From Clostridia bacterium (GTDB taxonomy: Bacteria; Bacillota; Peptococcia; DRI-13; UBA5745): a stretch of DNA of 63,219 nucleotides. The stretch is taken from NCBI GenBank assembly GCA_018436095.1, contig JAHDMJ010000028.1:1-63219 (forward strand), written 5' to 3'. This document shows positions 19,768 to 29,289 of this stretch, piece after piece. The translations under genes and the position numbers were made by a program. Under the pieces are notes generated by a model, which was given only the letters and a program-made list of their open reading frames with translations, did not search any database and was not told where the DNA came from. Within the stretch, counting starts at the first letter, position 1, and each line of letters opens with the position of its first letter.

Positions 19768-19968
19768 TCAGCCGGTAAAAGAAGAAGTTAAAATCTCTGC
19801 CGCTTCCTGGGCTTCTGATTCGGCTACCAATACCTCCACGGGGCTTGAAGCTCCCATTTGAGGCGCTCCTAAAGGACGGAGCATCACTAAAATCCCTTCC
19901 ATCTCCAGCAGCGATTTATATTGATCTGCCATTACCTGATTTTGTGCTATGTATACTACGGTCCACAT
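19768..19968 (-). CDS. DUF2007-like small protein
   Basis: This 66-residue protein resembles the DUF2007 (putative signal-transducing) family: MWTVVYIAQNQVMADQYKSL, EGILVMLRPLG and VEVLVAESEAQEAAEIL. Members have a small alpha/beta fold and no settled function. It starts with ATG behind GGGGAGAG, and sits 32 bp after coaD and 5 bp before the yerC-like gene, so the three are probably one transcript. Confidence 0.75.
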   Translation of the reverse strand: MWTVVYIAQNQVMADQYKSLLEMEGILVMLRPLGAPQMGASSPVEVLVAESEAQEAAEILTSSFTG

Positions 19969-20000
19969 GCTAAACTCTCCCCTCTTTCCGTCGTCTGCTA

Positions 20001-20504
20001 TCAGAGGCTGTTGAGACTTTCCAGATCATCTGCAAATTTTCTTTTTAATGCTCTTTCCACCCCGGGAGTTACCAAACCGGCTATTCTGGCGTTGGAGCTG
20101 GCTACCTGCTTGATCATGGAAGAGCTGATAAAGGAATACTCGGAGCTTGACATCAGGAAAATGGTTTCTATTCCTTCATCTAAATATTTATTAATGGCCG
20201 CTACCTGCATCTCATATTCATAATCGGAAACGGCCCGCAGACCCCGGATAATGGCATGGGCGCCGATATCTCTGGCCAAATCCACCGTCAGTGAGTCATA
20301 GACCATGATGCTGCAATTGGGCAGGTGGACGATGGCTTCCTCCATGAAGGCCTGTCGTTCTTCTAAGTTAAACAGGGCACGCTTATAATTTTGATTGGCG
20401 ATAGCTATCACAACCCGGTCAAACAACCGGCAAGCCCTTTCCGCAATATGAATATGGCCGACGGTTACCGGATCAAAGGTGCCCGGATAAACTGCAATTT
20501 TCAT
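20001..20504 (-). CDS. coaD: Phosphopantetheine adenylyltransferase
   Basis: This enzyme catalyses the penultimate step of coenzyme A synthesis, adenylating 4'-phosphopantetheine. The 167-residue length is standard. The nucleotidyltransferase motif YPGTFDPVTVGHIHIAERA is at residues 6-24 and the second ATP motif EYSFISSSMIKQVAS lies near residue 122. IRGLRAVSDYEYE is a family marker. A GGGAG ribosome site precedes the ATG. Confidence 0.96.
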   Translation of the reverse strand: MKIAVYPGTFDPVTVGHIHIAERACRLFDRVVIAIANQNYKRALFNLEERQAFMEEAIVHLPNCSIMVYDSLTVDLARDIGAHAIIRGLRAVSDYEYEMQVAAINKYLDEGIETIFLMSSSEYSFISSSMIKQVASSNARIAGLVTPGVERALKRKFADDLESLNSL

Positions 20505-20694
20505 TATCTCCCATCCTTTCCCCTTTTAATTCTGGATTGCACTAAAATATCCTGCCAAAAAAAGTATAAATTATAATACCTCAGTAGAAAATTTTCGATT
20601 GCAGACAATTTTCTTACCTTTATACGTTTCGACGAGGCAGGAGATAGTGATGACTGGAAAAAGCGCAAAGGCGCAGTGAGTGCCGGAGAGACCT

Positions 20695-23600
20695 CTACGA
20701 GGCTGGAGAATCTTTTCTGGCTTTTTCTTTTAAAACTACCTTGTCTTCACCTAAAAGTGCAATCAAATCCTGCAGCAAAAGGTTGCTGCCATCAATTTTC
20801 GGCCAAAAATCAGCGGCTAAAGCCTGCTTTTGCTTGGCAAAAAACAGAAATACGGGAATGGGGCCGCAATGCCTGTACATTAAGCTGCGAAGCTGATCCA
20901 TAATAACCTGATCCTGGGCTTCCTGATCCGGCAAAGCCAGCCAAAGCTGACGGCGTTCCAAAGAAGTCTTGCCGGCTTTGAGATCCAGCAGGTCCACATC
21001 TTGGGTAACCCAGGGCGGCAAAGGCTCCGCCTTATCCCCCGCAGCCGAACTACCGTTGCCGGCTAAAGTCTTTCCGGGCCGGCCGCTAACCGGGGGATTA
21101 TCGCCGGAAAAACTACCGGCCGTTAAGCCGCCGCCGGCCAGGTCTTCTTCCATGCCCCCCAGCACCTCCAGCTTCTCCAGAAACAGCTTGGGCTGCTCCT
21201 CCTGGCCCTGGTAGCGGCCCTTGATTACTACCGCTAAGTCATTGGCTAAACGGGGAGCCATTTCCTCAAAAAGCTTAGGGAAAACCAGGACGTCAACGCT
21301 GCCGGTCAGATCCTCCAGCCGGAAATTAGCCATCATCTGGCCTCGTTTGGTCACCGTCCGCCGGTACTCATTAATGATGCCGCCCACCACTACCGGCAGA
21401 TCCTCTTCCTCCGGCAAATCGTCAATATGATGGCTGATCTTTTTTTCCACCAGGCCCACGTAAGGCCTCAGGGGATGGCCGGAAAGATACAGGCCCATGA
21501 CCTCTTTTTCTTTCGTCAATATATTTTTAGGGTCAATCTCTTCTTTTTCCGGCAGGGGAAAGCTATCCTCCCGGGGCCTGATTTCCGGCGACAGATCAAA
21601 CAGGGATATTTGGTTGCTGGCTCCGTCCTTTTGCCAGGCCGCCGCCGTCTCCATTACCTGAGGCAAGATTTCCAGCAACTGGGCCCGATGGCCCGGCACA
21701 GAAGAAAATGCCCCGGCCCAAATCAGGTTTTCCATGACCCGCCGGTTAATCTGGGTCAGATTGACCCGGCGGCAGAAGCTTTCCAGGCTGGTATAAGGGC
21801 CGTTAGCCCGTTCCTCAATGATGGCCTGGATAGCCGGAGCACCCACCTGTTTGATGGCAGCCAGACCAAAGCGAATAGCGCTGCCGCTGACGCTGAAGCC
21901 GGGCAGGCTCTCATTGACGTCGGGAGCCAGAATCTCAATGCCTCTTTGCCGGCATTCATTGATGTAAAAAGGAACCTTGTTTTTTGTTTCCATGACGCTG
22001 GAGAGCAGGGCCGCCATAAACTCTACGGGATAGTGGGCTTTGAGCCAGGCCGTCTGATAAGCAACGAGAGCGTAAGCCGCCGAGTGGCTTTTGTTGAAAC
22101 CGTAGCCGGAAAAGTACTCCATCAACTCGAAAATCTTGCGGGCAACATCCTCGGCCACCCCTTTTTTCTTAGCTCCGTCCACAAAGGTCTGGCGGTAAGC
22201 CGCCAGTACCTCCGGCTTTTTTTTGCCCATAGCCCGCCGCAACTGATCGGCTTCACCCAAGGTTAAGCCCCCCATGTCGCCGGCAATACGCATGACCTGC
22301 TCCTGGTAAAGGATGACGCCATAGGTGGTATCCAATATGGATTCCAGCATGGGATGAAGATAGGCGTTGGGTACCTGGCCGTGGCGGCGGCGGATAAAAT
22401 CCTCCACCATGCCGCTGCCCAAAGGACCCGGCCGGTACAAAGCCACCAAAGCTACGATATCGTCAAAACGTTCCGGCTTCAGCTCCCGGATAATCTGGCG
22501 CAAACCGTCGCTTTCCAACTGGAAAATACCGATAGTATCTCCATCGGACAAAAGCTTATATGTGGCTTCATCATCGAGAGGCAACCGGTCAATATCAATA
22601 TGAATACCCTGGCTTTGACGGATTAACTCTACGGCGTCGCCGATAACCGTCAGGGTCCTGAGGCCTAAAAGGTCCATTTTTAAAAGACCGATGGATTCTA
22701 CCGTATCCTTCTCAAACTGGGTGCAAGGCAAGCCGTCGGAGGACTTTTGCAAAGGCAGGTACGTTTCCAGGGGCCGGCCGGAAATCACCAGGCCGGCGGC
22801 ATGGACGCCGCTATGCCGGGGCAGACCCTCCAGAGATTTTGCCACTTTAATCAGGCCTGCCACCTGTTCGTCTTCTTCAATCAGGGTCCTCAATTCCCTG
22901 GATAACTGCAAAGCCCTGTCCAGGGTAATATTCAATTCAAAAGGCACCAGCTTGGCAGTTTTATCTACGGTAGCCAAAGGGATACCCATAGCCCGGCCGG
23001 CATCCCGGATGGCAGCCTTTGCCGCCATGGTCCCGAAGGTAATAATCTGACTGACTTTATCCCGGCCATAGCGCTCAATAACGTATTCGATAACTTCTCC
23101 CCGCCGCAGATAGCAGACGTCAATATCAATATCCGGCATGCTGATCCGCTCCGGATTGAGAAAGCGTTCAAACAGAAGGTCATAGGCCAAGGGATCGATA
23201 TTGGTGATACCCAGGCTGTAGGACACAATACTGCCGGCAGCGGAGCCCCGGCCGGGTCCCACATAGATGCCCTTTTCCCGGGCAAAGCGGATAAAATCCC
23301 AAACAATCAGAAAATAGCCGGGGAAACCCATATTTTCAATAACTGAAAGCTCATAGTCCAGACGCTGCCGGGGGGAGCTCCCCTTATCCCGCGGCTTGTC
23401 TACTGTGCCGGGATACCGCTCCTCCAGTCCTTTTTCGCAAAGCTGGCGCAAATAAGAAGCCTCGTCTTTTTGGCCGGCAGGCAAAGGATAGGGCGGCAGG
23501 TGATTATGGCCGAATTCCATTTCCACCTGGCAGCGGCGGGCAATTTTTACGGTATTGGCCAAAGCTTCGGGATAATCGCCGAAAAGCAGTTCCATTTCCG

Positions 23601-24345
23601 CAGGACTTTTTAAATAGAACTCCTGAGTTTCAAACTGCATTCTGGCCGTATCCGCCAGAGTCTTGCCCGTCTGAATGCACAACAAAACATCCTGGACGTA
23701 GGCGTCTTCCCGGCTGACGTAATGGAGGTCATTGGTGGCTACCAGCGGTATGCCTGTCTCCTCATGAATCCGGATTAACCCGCCATTGACCAGAGTTTGA
23801 TTTTCTATGCCGTGATCCTGCAGTTCCAGAAAATAATTACCCCGTCCGAATATGGCGTCATATGCTAAAGCCGCCTCTTTAGCCTCATCAAACTTGCCTG
23901 CCATCAATAAGCCGGGTATCTGGCCGGCCAGACAGGCGGAAAGACAGATAAGACCCTGGGCATTGGCCTGCAAAAGCTCCATATCGATCCTGGGTTTATA
24001 ATAAAAACCCTCCAGCCAGCTGCGGGAGACCAGCTTAATCAGATTTTCGTAACCTGTCTGGTTTTCTGCCAGCAAAACCAAGTGGTAAGGCTTTTCGTCC
24101 AAACCGGCTACTTTATCCCAGCGGGTCCTGGGGGCTACGTAGACTTCGCAGCCGATGACCGGATGGATACCGGCTTTTTTAGCCTCTTTATAAAACTCCA
24201 CTACTCCGTACATCACACCGTGGTCGGTAATAGCCAGAGAATCCATGCCCAGCTCCTTGGCCCGGGCAAGCAGTGACCGTATTTTGCAGGCGCCGTCTAA
24301 TAAACTGTAGCAAGTATGATTATGTAAATGTACAAATTCTGTCAT
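20695..24345 (-). CDS. dnaE: DNA polymerase III alpha subunit, DnaE type
   Basis: The roughly 1216-residue replicative polymerase opens with a PHP domain (FVHLHNHTCYSLLDGACKI). The PolC/DnaE palm carries the catalytic aspartates in MPDIDIDVCYLRRGEVIEYV, and the fingers region shows GYGFNKSHSAAYALVAYQTA. Tandem HhH and an OB fold follow (VVVGGIINEYRRTVTKRGQM). A divergent, glycine-rich C-terminal tail ends the protein. ATG 24345 is chosen over 24372 because GGAGG sits ten bases upstream. Firmicutes usually also have PolC; whether this is the sole alpha subunit cannot be judged here. It is divergent from yqeY. Confidence 0.95.
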   Translation of the reverse strand: MTEFVHLHNHTCYSLLDGACKIRSLLARAKELGMDSLAITDHGVMYGVVEFYKEAKKAGIHPVIGCEVYVAPRTRWDKVAGLDEKPYHLVLLAENQTGYENLIKLVSRSWLEGFYYKPRIDMELLQANAQGLICLSACLAGQIPGLLMAGKFDEAKEAALAYDAIFGRGNYFLELQDHGIENQTLVNGGLIRIHEETGIPLVATNDLHYVSREDAYVQDVLLCIQTGKTLADTARMQFETQEFYLKSPAEMELLFGDYPEALANTVKIARRCQVEMEFGHNHLPPYPLPAGQKDEASYLRQLCEKGLEERYPGTVDKPRDKGSSPRQRLDYELSVIENMGFPGYFLIVWDFIRFAREKGIYVGPGRGSAAGSIVSYSLGITNIDPLAYDLLFERFLNPERISMPDIDIDVCYLRRGEVIEYVIERYGRDKVSQIITFGTMAAKAAIRDAGRAMGIPLATVDKTAKLVPFELNITLDRALQLSRELRTLIEEDEQVAGLIKVAKSLEGLPRHSGVHAAGLVISGRPLETYLPLQKSSDGLPCTQFEKDTVESIGLLKMDLLGLRTLTVIGDAVELIRQSQGIHIDIDRLPLDDEATYKLLSDGDTIGIFQLESDGLRQIIRELKPERFDDIVALVALYRPGPLGSGMVEDFIRRRHGQVPNAYLHPMLESILDTTYGVILYQEQVMRIAGDMGGLTLGEADQLRRAMGKKKPEVLAAYRQTFVDGAKKKGVAEDVARKIFELMEYFSGYGFNKSHSAAYALVAYQTAWLKAHYPVEFMAALLSSVMETKNKVPFYINECRQRGIEILAPDVNESLPGFSVSGSAIRFGLAAIKQVGAPAIQAIIEERANGPYTSLESFCRRVNLTQINRRVMENLIWAGAFSSVPGHRAQLLEILPQVMETAAAWQKDGASNQISLFDLSPEIRPREDSFPLPEKEEIDPKNILTKEKEVMGLYLSGHPLRPYVGLVEKKISHHIDDLPEEEDLPVVVGGIINEYRRTVTKRGQMMANFRLEDLTGSVDVLVFPKLFEEMAPRLANDLAVVIKGRYQGQEEQPKLFLEKLEVLGGMEEDLAGGGLTAGSFSGDNPPVSGRPGKTLAGNGSSAAGDKAEPLPPWVTQDVDLLDLKAGKTSLERRQLWLALPDQEAQDQVIMDQLRSLMYRHCGPIPVFLFFAKQKQALAADFWPKIDGSNLLLQDLIALLGEDKVVLKEKARKDSPAS

Positions 24346-24420
24346 CAGCAAATAACCTCCGGGACTTCCCAATCGGGCAAAAAGGCAGTATCATAATGCT
24401 AATCTGCAATTAAAACGTGG

Positions 24421-24426
24421 TATAAT
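24421..24426 (+). promoter_or_regulatory. Candidate -10 box for yqeY
   Basis: A perfect TATAAT lies 70 bp before the yqeY start. I see no good -35 hexamer at the normal distance, so this is tentative. Confidence 0.3.
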
Positions 24427-24496
24427 AATAGAAAAACGATACACAGCAGAAAAATGATCAAGAAAAATAATCAACAGAAAAAAGGAGTGTTGCAGC

Positions 24497-24955
24497 ATGC
24501 CGCTTATGGAGCAGCTTAATCAAGAAATGAAGGAGGCCATGAAGGCCAAGGAGGAAGGAAAGCTGAAGCTTTCCGTCATTCGAATGGTCAAATCCGCCAT
24601 TAAGTATCAGGAAATCGAAAAAGGCGAGAGCCTCAGCGACGAAGAAATCATCACCTTGATTTCCCGGGAGCTGAAGCAGCGCCGGGAAGTAATTCCTGAG
24701 TACGAAAAAAAAGGACGCACTGATGTAATTGACACCTTAAACCAGGAGATCGCCGTCTTGATGACCTATTTGCCCAAGCAACTGGAAGAAGGGGAGATCA
24801 GATCCCTGATCGCCGCCGCCATCGCTGAAACCGGCGCCGCCGGCCCCAAAGACATGGGCAAGGTCATGGGTAAAATCAGCGCCGCCACCAAAGGCAAGGC
24901 CGATGGCCGCCTGGTTAGCAGCTTGGTCAAAGAAATGCTGGAAAAGCTGGTTTAG
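24497..24955 (+). CDS. yqeY: YqeY/GatB-like domain protein
   Basis: This 152-residue protein has the tRNA-amidotransferase GatB/YqeY domain fold: an N-terminal helical part (MPLMEQLNQEMKEAMKAKEE, LSVIRMVKSAIKYQEIEKGE) and a C-terminal GatB_Yqey domain (PKDMGKVMGKISAATKGKAD). Stand-alone members are widespread in Firmicutes and are suspected to act in tRNA-dependent processes, without proof. AAAGGAG precedes the ATG. It is a single gene, divergent from dnaE. Confidence 0.93.
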   Translation: MPLMEQLNQEMKEAMKAKEEGKLKLSVIRMVKSAIKYQEIEKGESLSDEEIITLISRELKQRREVIPEYEKKGRTDVIDTLNQEIAVLMTYLPKQLEEGEIRSLIAAAIAETGAAGPKDMGKVMGKISAATKGKADGRLVSSLVKEMLEKLV

Positions 24956-25328
24956 CAGATAGAGCAGATAGCTCAAAAGGGCAGGTTTGTATGAAGGCTC
25001 TGAAAAGTCGGCGGCCAATCAGGCGAGGTGCTCAAAAATCGAAGTTGTGCCGCAGCAGACATCAAATTTAGGCTAAAAGCAGAGGCTAACTGCACAAAAA
25101 TCGAAGTTGTGTTGCACTATTTCCTTTAAATTGGCTCAGATTACGAAAAACTGCCCTCTAATCCGTCACACAACTTCGATTTTTGAGCATCTGGAAGCAA
25201 AAAACAGGTAAAATCCCCTGCTTGCCGTCACACAACCTCGATTTTTGAGCAGTTAGCCGAAGCAAATGATGACATACCTGCAATTTTGGGCAGTTGCTCC
25301 AGCAAGGGGCCGCCAAACTTAACCGGTA
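24956..25328. other. Gene-free region with a cluster of short inverted motifs
   Basis: No gene is seen. Five related elements are present: CTCAAAAATCGAAGTTGTG at 25031-25049, a near copy at 25093-25111, inverted copies at 25166-25187 and 25226-25250, and a weaker one at 25277-25293. The direct and inverted pairs could fold into long stem-loops. They belong to the same motif style seen at 115-180, 15072-15308 and 42037-42310. Confidence 0.7.
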
Positions 25329-25889
25329 CTATTCGTCAAAAAGGTCCGGCTGGCAATAAGCCGTTTGACGATGGCCCGGCACATCCTGAAACTCTTCCAG
25401 CAGCTTGGAGTACTTTAAGGAAAAATTAAAGGAGATGGCAATCTCCGGCTTCTGGATATCGTAGGCCCGCAGCACTACCTTATCGGCATAAAACATGTAC
25501 TGGTATTCGTCATCCCGCCAAGTGATACAGCAATTGCCGATTTTTAAGGTTACGTGGCCCCACTCATTGATGGAAAATCCCAAGTATGCACTATTGGAAT
25601 AACGGCACTGGCCGAACCGGATAGCAATACTACGATCCGGCTGGTCCAGAAACGTAGAAAAATGCTCGAGAATCAGGCGGCAGGGCGGGCTGATCTCCTC
25701 CAGCAACCGGCGCTCCGAAGCCACCATATCCTCAATCTGGCGAAAACGCAACCGCTGGGAATGAAACTCCGGATCCTTGTCTTCTTCCATATACTCGTCG
25801 GTAACCCGGCGAATCGTCTGGGTCAGTTCTTCCATGGCGGCAAGATAGCGTTCGTCCTTTTTTTCACGTTCTGCCATATCAATATCCAT
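25329..25889 (-). CDS. Conserved-looking protein of unknown function
   Basis: The 186-residue product is soluble. Its N-terminal third is charged and helical (EREKKDERYLAAMEELTQTI, QIEDMVASERRLLEE). The C-terminal half looks beta-rich and aromatic (SAYLGFSINEWGHVTLKIGN, YQYMFYADKVVLRAYD). I recognise no family. ATG 25877 (MAEREKK) may be the real start, because AAAGGA abuts ATG 25889 but lies 12 bp from the second. It is isolated between the repeat cluster and the tRNA. Confidence 0.65.
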   Translation of the reverse strand: MDIDMAEREKKDERYLAAMEELTQTIRRVTDEYMEEDKDPEFHSQRLRFRQIEDMVASERRLLEEISPPCRLILEHFSTFLDQPDRSIAIRFGQCRYSNSAYLGFSINEWGHVTLKIGNCCITWRDDEYQYMFYADKVVLRAYDIQKPEIAISFNFSLKYSKLLEEFQDVPGHRQTAYCQPDLFDE

Positions 25890-26098
25890 TCCTTTCCCTT
25901 ACAGGCTCTGGCAATGTGCTCTCATAGGCTCCGGCAATGCCCTCACAGGCCCTGCCGGCATCTTCTGCAGGCTGGCAGCGCCCTTGCCGGCCGGCCTTAA
26001 AGCCCTTGCCGATCCCAAGCGGACATAAAAAATATTCATTGACTATTATGTCTTTCGTGGCTATAATTATTTAGTGACTCCAAGGAGTCAATCAATCA

Positions 26099-26172
26099 CG
26101 GGATGTAGCGCAGTTTGGTAGCGCGCCTCGTTCGGGACGAGGAGGCCGCAGGTTCGAATCCTGTCATCCCGA
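26099..26172 (+). tRNA. tRNA-Pro (anticodon CGG)
   Basis: The cloverleaf is complete: a 7-bp acceptor stem CGGGATG/CATCCCG, a D-arm with AGTTTGGTAG, an anticodon stem CCTCG/CGAGG around TTCGGGA (anticodon CGG), and a T-arm with GGTTCGAATCC. CCA is not encoded. A terminator follows within 15 bp. Confidence 0.96.
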
Positions 26173-26182
26173 CTACCGGTTA

Positions 26183-26216
26183 AAATGTCGCCATATGGCG
26201 GCATTTTTCTTTTTTT
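26183..26216 (+). terminator. Terminator after tRNA-Pro
   Basis: AAATGTCGCC/GGCGGCATTT forms a stem with one G-U pair and loop ATAT, followed by TTCTTTTTTT. Confidence 0.85.
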
Positions 26217-26344
26217 CTCACATCTATTCTACACTTAGACAAAGGAGATAGCAAGAAAATAATCCACCTTGCCAGCGATTGGCGGAGATGGATTATGATG
26301 CAGCCTTGCTATGGATGATGACTCCGCTTTTCCCCGAAGCATCT

Positions 26345-26995
26345 TCAGACACTGCCCAGGGCGGCCCAATCCTCTTCAAAGCGTTTGATACCTGCTTCAG
26401 TCAGAGGATCAAGAAGCATGTTCAGCAATACAGGATAAGGGATGGTGGCAATATGGCAGCCTCTGGCCGCCGCTTCCGCCACCTGTGACCGCCTGCGAAT
26501 GCTGGCGGCAATAATCTCCGTCGTCAGGCCATGGCTTTGCCAGATCTGCCGGCATTCCTCCAGCAGAGAGATGTAGCTGCGGCTATTATCTTCCAGCCGG
26601 CCTAAAAAGGGGCTGATGTAGCTGGCCCCCGCCCTGGCGGCCGCCAGGCACTGAGTGGCGGTAAAAATCAAAGTGGCATTGGTTCTGATGCCCTCCGCCT
26701 TCATTTCCCGGATGGCTTTCAACCCCTCGGCGGTCATGGGCACCTTAATAACAATTCGCTGGTCTATGGCCGCCAGCTTTTTGCCGTGAGCCACCAACTC
26801 TGCCGCCTCTCTGCCCATAGCTTCCCCGTTGACGGGAATACCTTCCGTCACCGACAAAATCTCCTGCAGACGCTTTTCTATATTAACTCCTTCTTTAGCG
26901 ATCAGCGTAGGATTTGTGGTTACGCCAGCCAGGATGCCCATACTCCATATTTCCTTAATCTCCCGGACATTGGCCGAATCGATAAATAGTTTCAT
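26345..26995 (-). CDS. Transaldolase / fructose-6-phosphate aldolase family
   Basis: This 216-residue class I aldolase belongs to the short transaldolase (TalC/FSA) group: MKLFIDSANVREIKEI at the N-terminus, GVTTNPTLIAKEG, and the Schiff-base lysine in IVIKVPMTAEGLKAI. NATLIFTATQCLAAARAGA and SYISPFLGRLEDN follow. Sequence alone does not separate transaldolase from F6P aldolase activity, so no symbol is given. No pentose-phosphate gene adjoins it. The ribosome site is weak. Confidence 0.9.
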   Translation of the reverse strand: MKLFIDSANVREIKEIWSMGILAGVTTNPTLIAKEGVNIEKRLQEILSVTEGIPVNGEAMGREAAELVAHGKKLAAIDQRIVIKVPMTAEGLKAIREMKAEGIRTNATLIFTATQCLAAARAGASYISPFLGRLEDNSRSYISLLEECRQIWQSHGLTTEIIAASIRRRSQVAEAAARGCHIATIPYPVLLNMLLDPLTEAGIKRFEEDWAALGSV

Positions 26996-27049
26996 AAAAT
27001 ACCACTCTTTTCTAAAACAAGTTGCTGGTCTTGCCGCTTTTTTAATAGT

Positions 27050-28504
27050 TTATCGAAGAGGAGTAAAGGTTATGCCTTGTTCTCCCCGCATAAATGAGCA
27101 GAAGTCGTACTTTGTCTCCAGCAGCATCTGCTCCGGCCCAATGACAATCCGTACTCCCGGATAAATGGATTGCTTGATATTAATTGTACCATAGCCCACG
27201 GTGGCCAGTTCTTCATGGACAACCTCCAGTTCCGCTTCCATCTTTTCTAAATTCTCCGTCAACTGGCAGCATATGGTTCTGGCTTGTTCCAAAGCTTCCC
27301 GCTTGTCGGCTGTGAGCGTGCCCTTTTTTTCGTATTCCTTAAGCATAATAATAGCCTGGGTCAGTGAAGCCTTTTGATTCTTACTGGTTTCAATTTGCTG
27401 CTCCAATTGCTGGTGGCGTTCTACCGTGGCCGGATCGTTGCCCACTTCTAAAACAGTAGGAACAGGACTGTTTTTCCCTCCGATGAAGGAGCCGTTGATG
27501 GTGTTGCGGGCTACGGCTTTGCCGCCGGCCAGAGTACCCTTGCTGCCGATCAAATTGATGTTGCTGCCGCTCTGAATATAGGAATGCTGGACAAAGGTGG
27601 ATTCTATATCACCGCCGGCCTGAGCCCTGCCGGACTGAATATATTTGGCCTTAATATAGCCCCCGGCCTGGACGCAGCCCTGGCCGTTGCCATTGAGCCC
27701 TTCTTTTAAAACAATATTGCCGCCGGCCACCACCTGAGCTCCTTCAACACTGCCATTGACCGTAACGTTGCCGGTGGCCTGAACACTAAAGCCCGTCAAT
27801 ACATTGCCGTTGATCACCAGGTTGCCCAAAAAGTTGATGTTGCCGGTGGCATTGCAAACGTCGCCTTTAAGGATAAAGGTATTTTGAACTTGCAGCTTCT
27901 GCCCGATCAAATCCACCTGACCGTCGCAAGCAGCCAGAAGCTGAAGCTGGTCTTCAGACAGCTTGGTGTTTTTGCCTGCGGGCAATGCTGCATCTCTTCC
28001 CGGTTTGGCCGCCACCTCCGCACCCAAGACATTATAGCCCGGCGTTCCGGCAGTGGCCGGTGTTTTTATGCACAAAACATCATTTTCTTTAACATTCTCA
28101 AAAATCCCTAAGTCTTTATAATCCACTGTACCGTCGGGGTTTTCCCGAGGCTTAAGATCCTTGCCCAGCCTTACTTTGTAGCTTAATTCCGCCGGACGGC
28201 CGTCAATGGGCCAGAGCCCTTTGGCCACAACCACCGGCTGGTCATAACAAGGCTTTTTAGCCAAATCTTCCAGTATATTCTCTAAAATACCATAAATCAC
28301 GCCTTTAGCAGCCAGCGCCGCTTTTAACTCATCAGCAGTTAAATCGGAACCACCGTTTTGGGGAGGAATAATTTTAAGCTCCGCTTCCATATAGTTAGAA
28401 GCCAAGGTTACGACAGGCGCTGCATTAATCGGTGCCGGCTCCTGGGAAAGCTGGGGATCCTGGGATGCGTCGGCATAAACCTGTTTTTCGGAATCGGGGT
28501 TCAT
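27050..28504 (-). CDS. fapA: FapA (DUF342) polymer-forming-like protein
   Basis: The 484-residue protein has the FapA architecture. An N-terminal domain (ELKAALAAKGVIYGI, VVAKGLWPIDGRPAELSYKV) is followed by a right-handed beta-helix with regularly spaced GN/GG turns (NINFLGNLVINGNVLTGFSV, VVAGGNIVLKEGLNGNGQG, AGGYIKAKYIQSG). A coiled-coil segment comes next (about residues 355-435). Family members scaffold cell-surface or signalling assemblies in Firmicutes; the role here is not known. GGGAGG precedes the ATG. Confidence 0.88.
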   Translation of the reverse strand: MNPDSEKQVYADASQDPQLSQEPAPINAAPVVTLASNYMEAELKIIPPQNGGSDLTADELKAALAAKGVIYGILENILEDLAKKPCYDQPVVVAKGLWPIDGRPAELSYKVRLGKDLKPRENPDGTVDYKDLGIFENVKENDVLCIKTPATAGTPGYNVLGAEVAAKPGRDAALPAGKNTKLSEDQLQLLAACDGQVDLIGQKLQVQNTFILKGDVCNATGNINFLGNLVINGNVLTGFSVQATGNVTVNGSVEGAQVVAGGNIVLKEGLNGNGQGCVQAGGYIKAKYIQSGRAQAGGDIESTFVQHSYIQSGSNINLIGSKGTLAGGKAVARNTINGSFIGGKNSPVPTVLEVGNDPATVERHQQLEQQIETSKNQKASLTQAIIMLKEYEKKGTLTADKREALEQARTICCQLTENLEKMEAELEVVHEELATVGYGTINIKQSIYPGVRIVIGPEQMLLETKYDFCSFMRGEQGITFTPLR

Positions 28505-28666
28505 TTTGATACCTCCCTAATCATAATTTATAAATTAAGCAAATACGATATTACTATTCTAGCATAATAAGACCGAATATTTAAGAAGGAAATAGCAAAT
28601 TATCGTAGAATTCTTGCTTAATCAGGTAAAAACCTCAATTTGAAGGGCTAAATTAAGGAGGTTGCC

Positions 28667-29248
28667 ATGGAATATACCGTCAGCGATTTATTGAAAAACT
28701 GTCTGGCCTTGGAGGAAAAAGCCGCAGCAGAATACACCAGGGCAAAGCTGATTTGGGCCAAGGATGTTATTTATGATTACCGCAGCAGAATGAAATGCAG
28801 CCTCAACACTTGCGGTCACTACGGCAATAATTTCATGTGCCCGCCCAAACTGGAGGATGTATCCTTTTATCGGCGGATGAATGAAAGCTACCGTCTGGCC
28901 ATACTTGTTCAGGACCAGCAGGATTGGCACAGTCCCCATTATGACGAAGCCATGGAAAAAAAGTTTAAAGAGATGTCCGTCATCAGCCTTAAAAAGCTGG
29001 TCAAGCTGGAGAACTCCGCCTTTGGCTGCGGTTTGCCTTATGCTCTGGCCTCCGCCGGCGGCAACTGCAAATTATGCGATCCCTGCAAAGCCCGCTTGGG
29101 CGAGCCGGCCTGCGCCCATCCCGATTTGGCCAGACCCTCCATGGAAGCCATGGGTATAGATATTGCCGCCACTTGCAGCCGGGCCGGCTTGCCTGCGGAT
29201 TTTCTACCCGGCCGGCTTCTGGTTACCGGGCTTCTTTATCTTTATTGA
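28667..29248 (+). CDS. DUF2284 cysteine-rich metal-binding protein
   Basis: The 193-residue protein carries the conserved cysteine clusters of DUF2284: CSLNTCGHYGNNFMCPP in the first third, then CGLPYALASAGGNCKLCDPC, CAHP and TCSRAGLP. These probably bind an iron-sulfur cluster or zinc. The family is common in anaerobes and has no assigned reaction. A perfect AAGGAGG site precedes the ATG. It is a single gene, convergent with the CapA gene 41 bp away. Confidence 0.85.
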   Translation: MEYTVSDLLKNCLALEEKAAAEYTRAKLIWAKDVIYDYRSRMKCSLNTCGHYGNNFMCPPKLEDVSFYRRMNESYRLAILVQDQQDWHSPHYDEAMEKKFKEMSVISLKKLVKLENSAFGCGLPYALASAGGNCKLCDPCKARLGEPACAHPDLARPSMEAMGIDIAATCSRAGLPADFLPGRLLVTGLLYLY

Positions 29249-29289
29249 TGCAGTCTCATCAATGTAATCCTCGCTGCCCAATCCCGCCC

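Noticed and set aside
24956-25328. Possible CRISPR array (repeated ~20-bp units)
   Set aside because: The units differ in orientation and sequence, spacing is irregular, and no cas gene is in the window.
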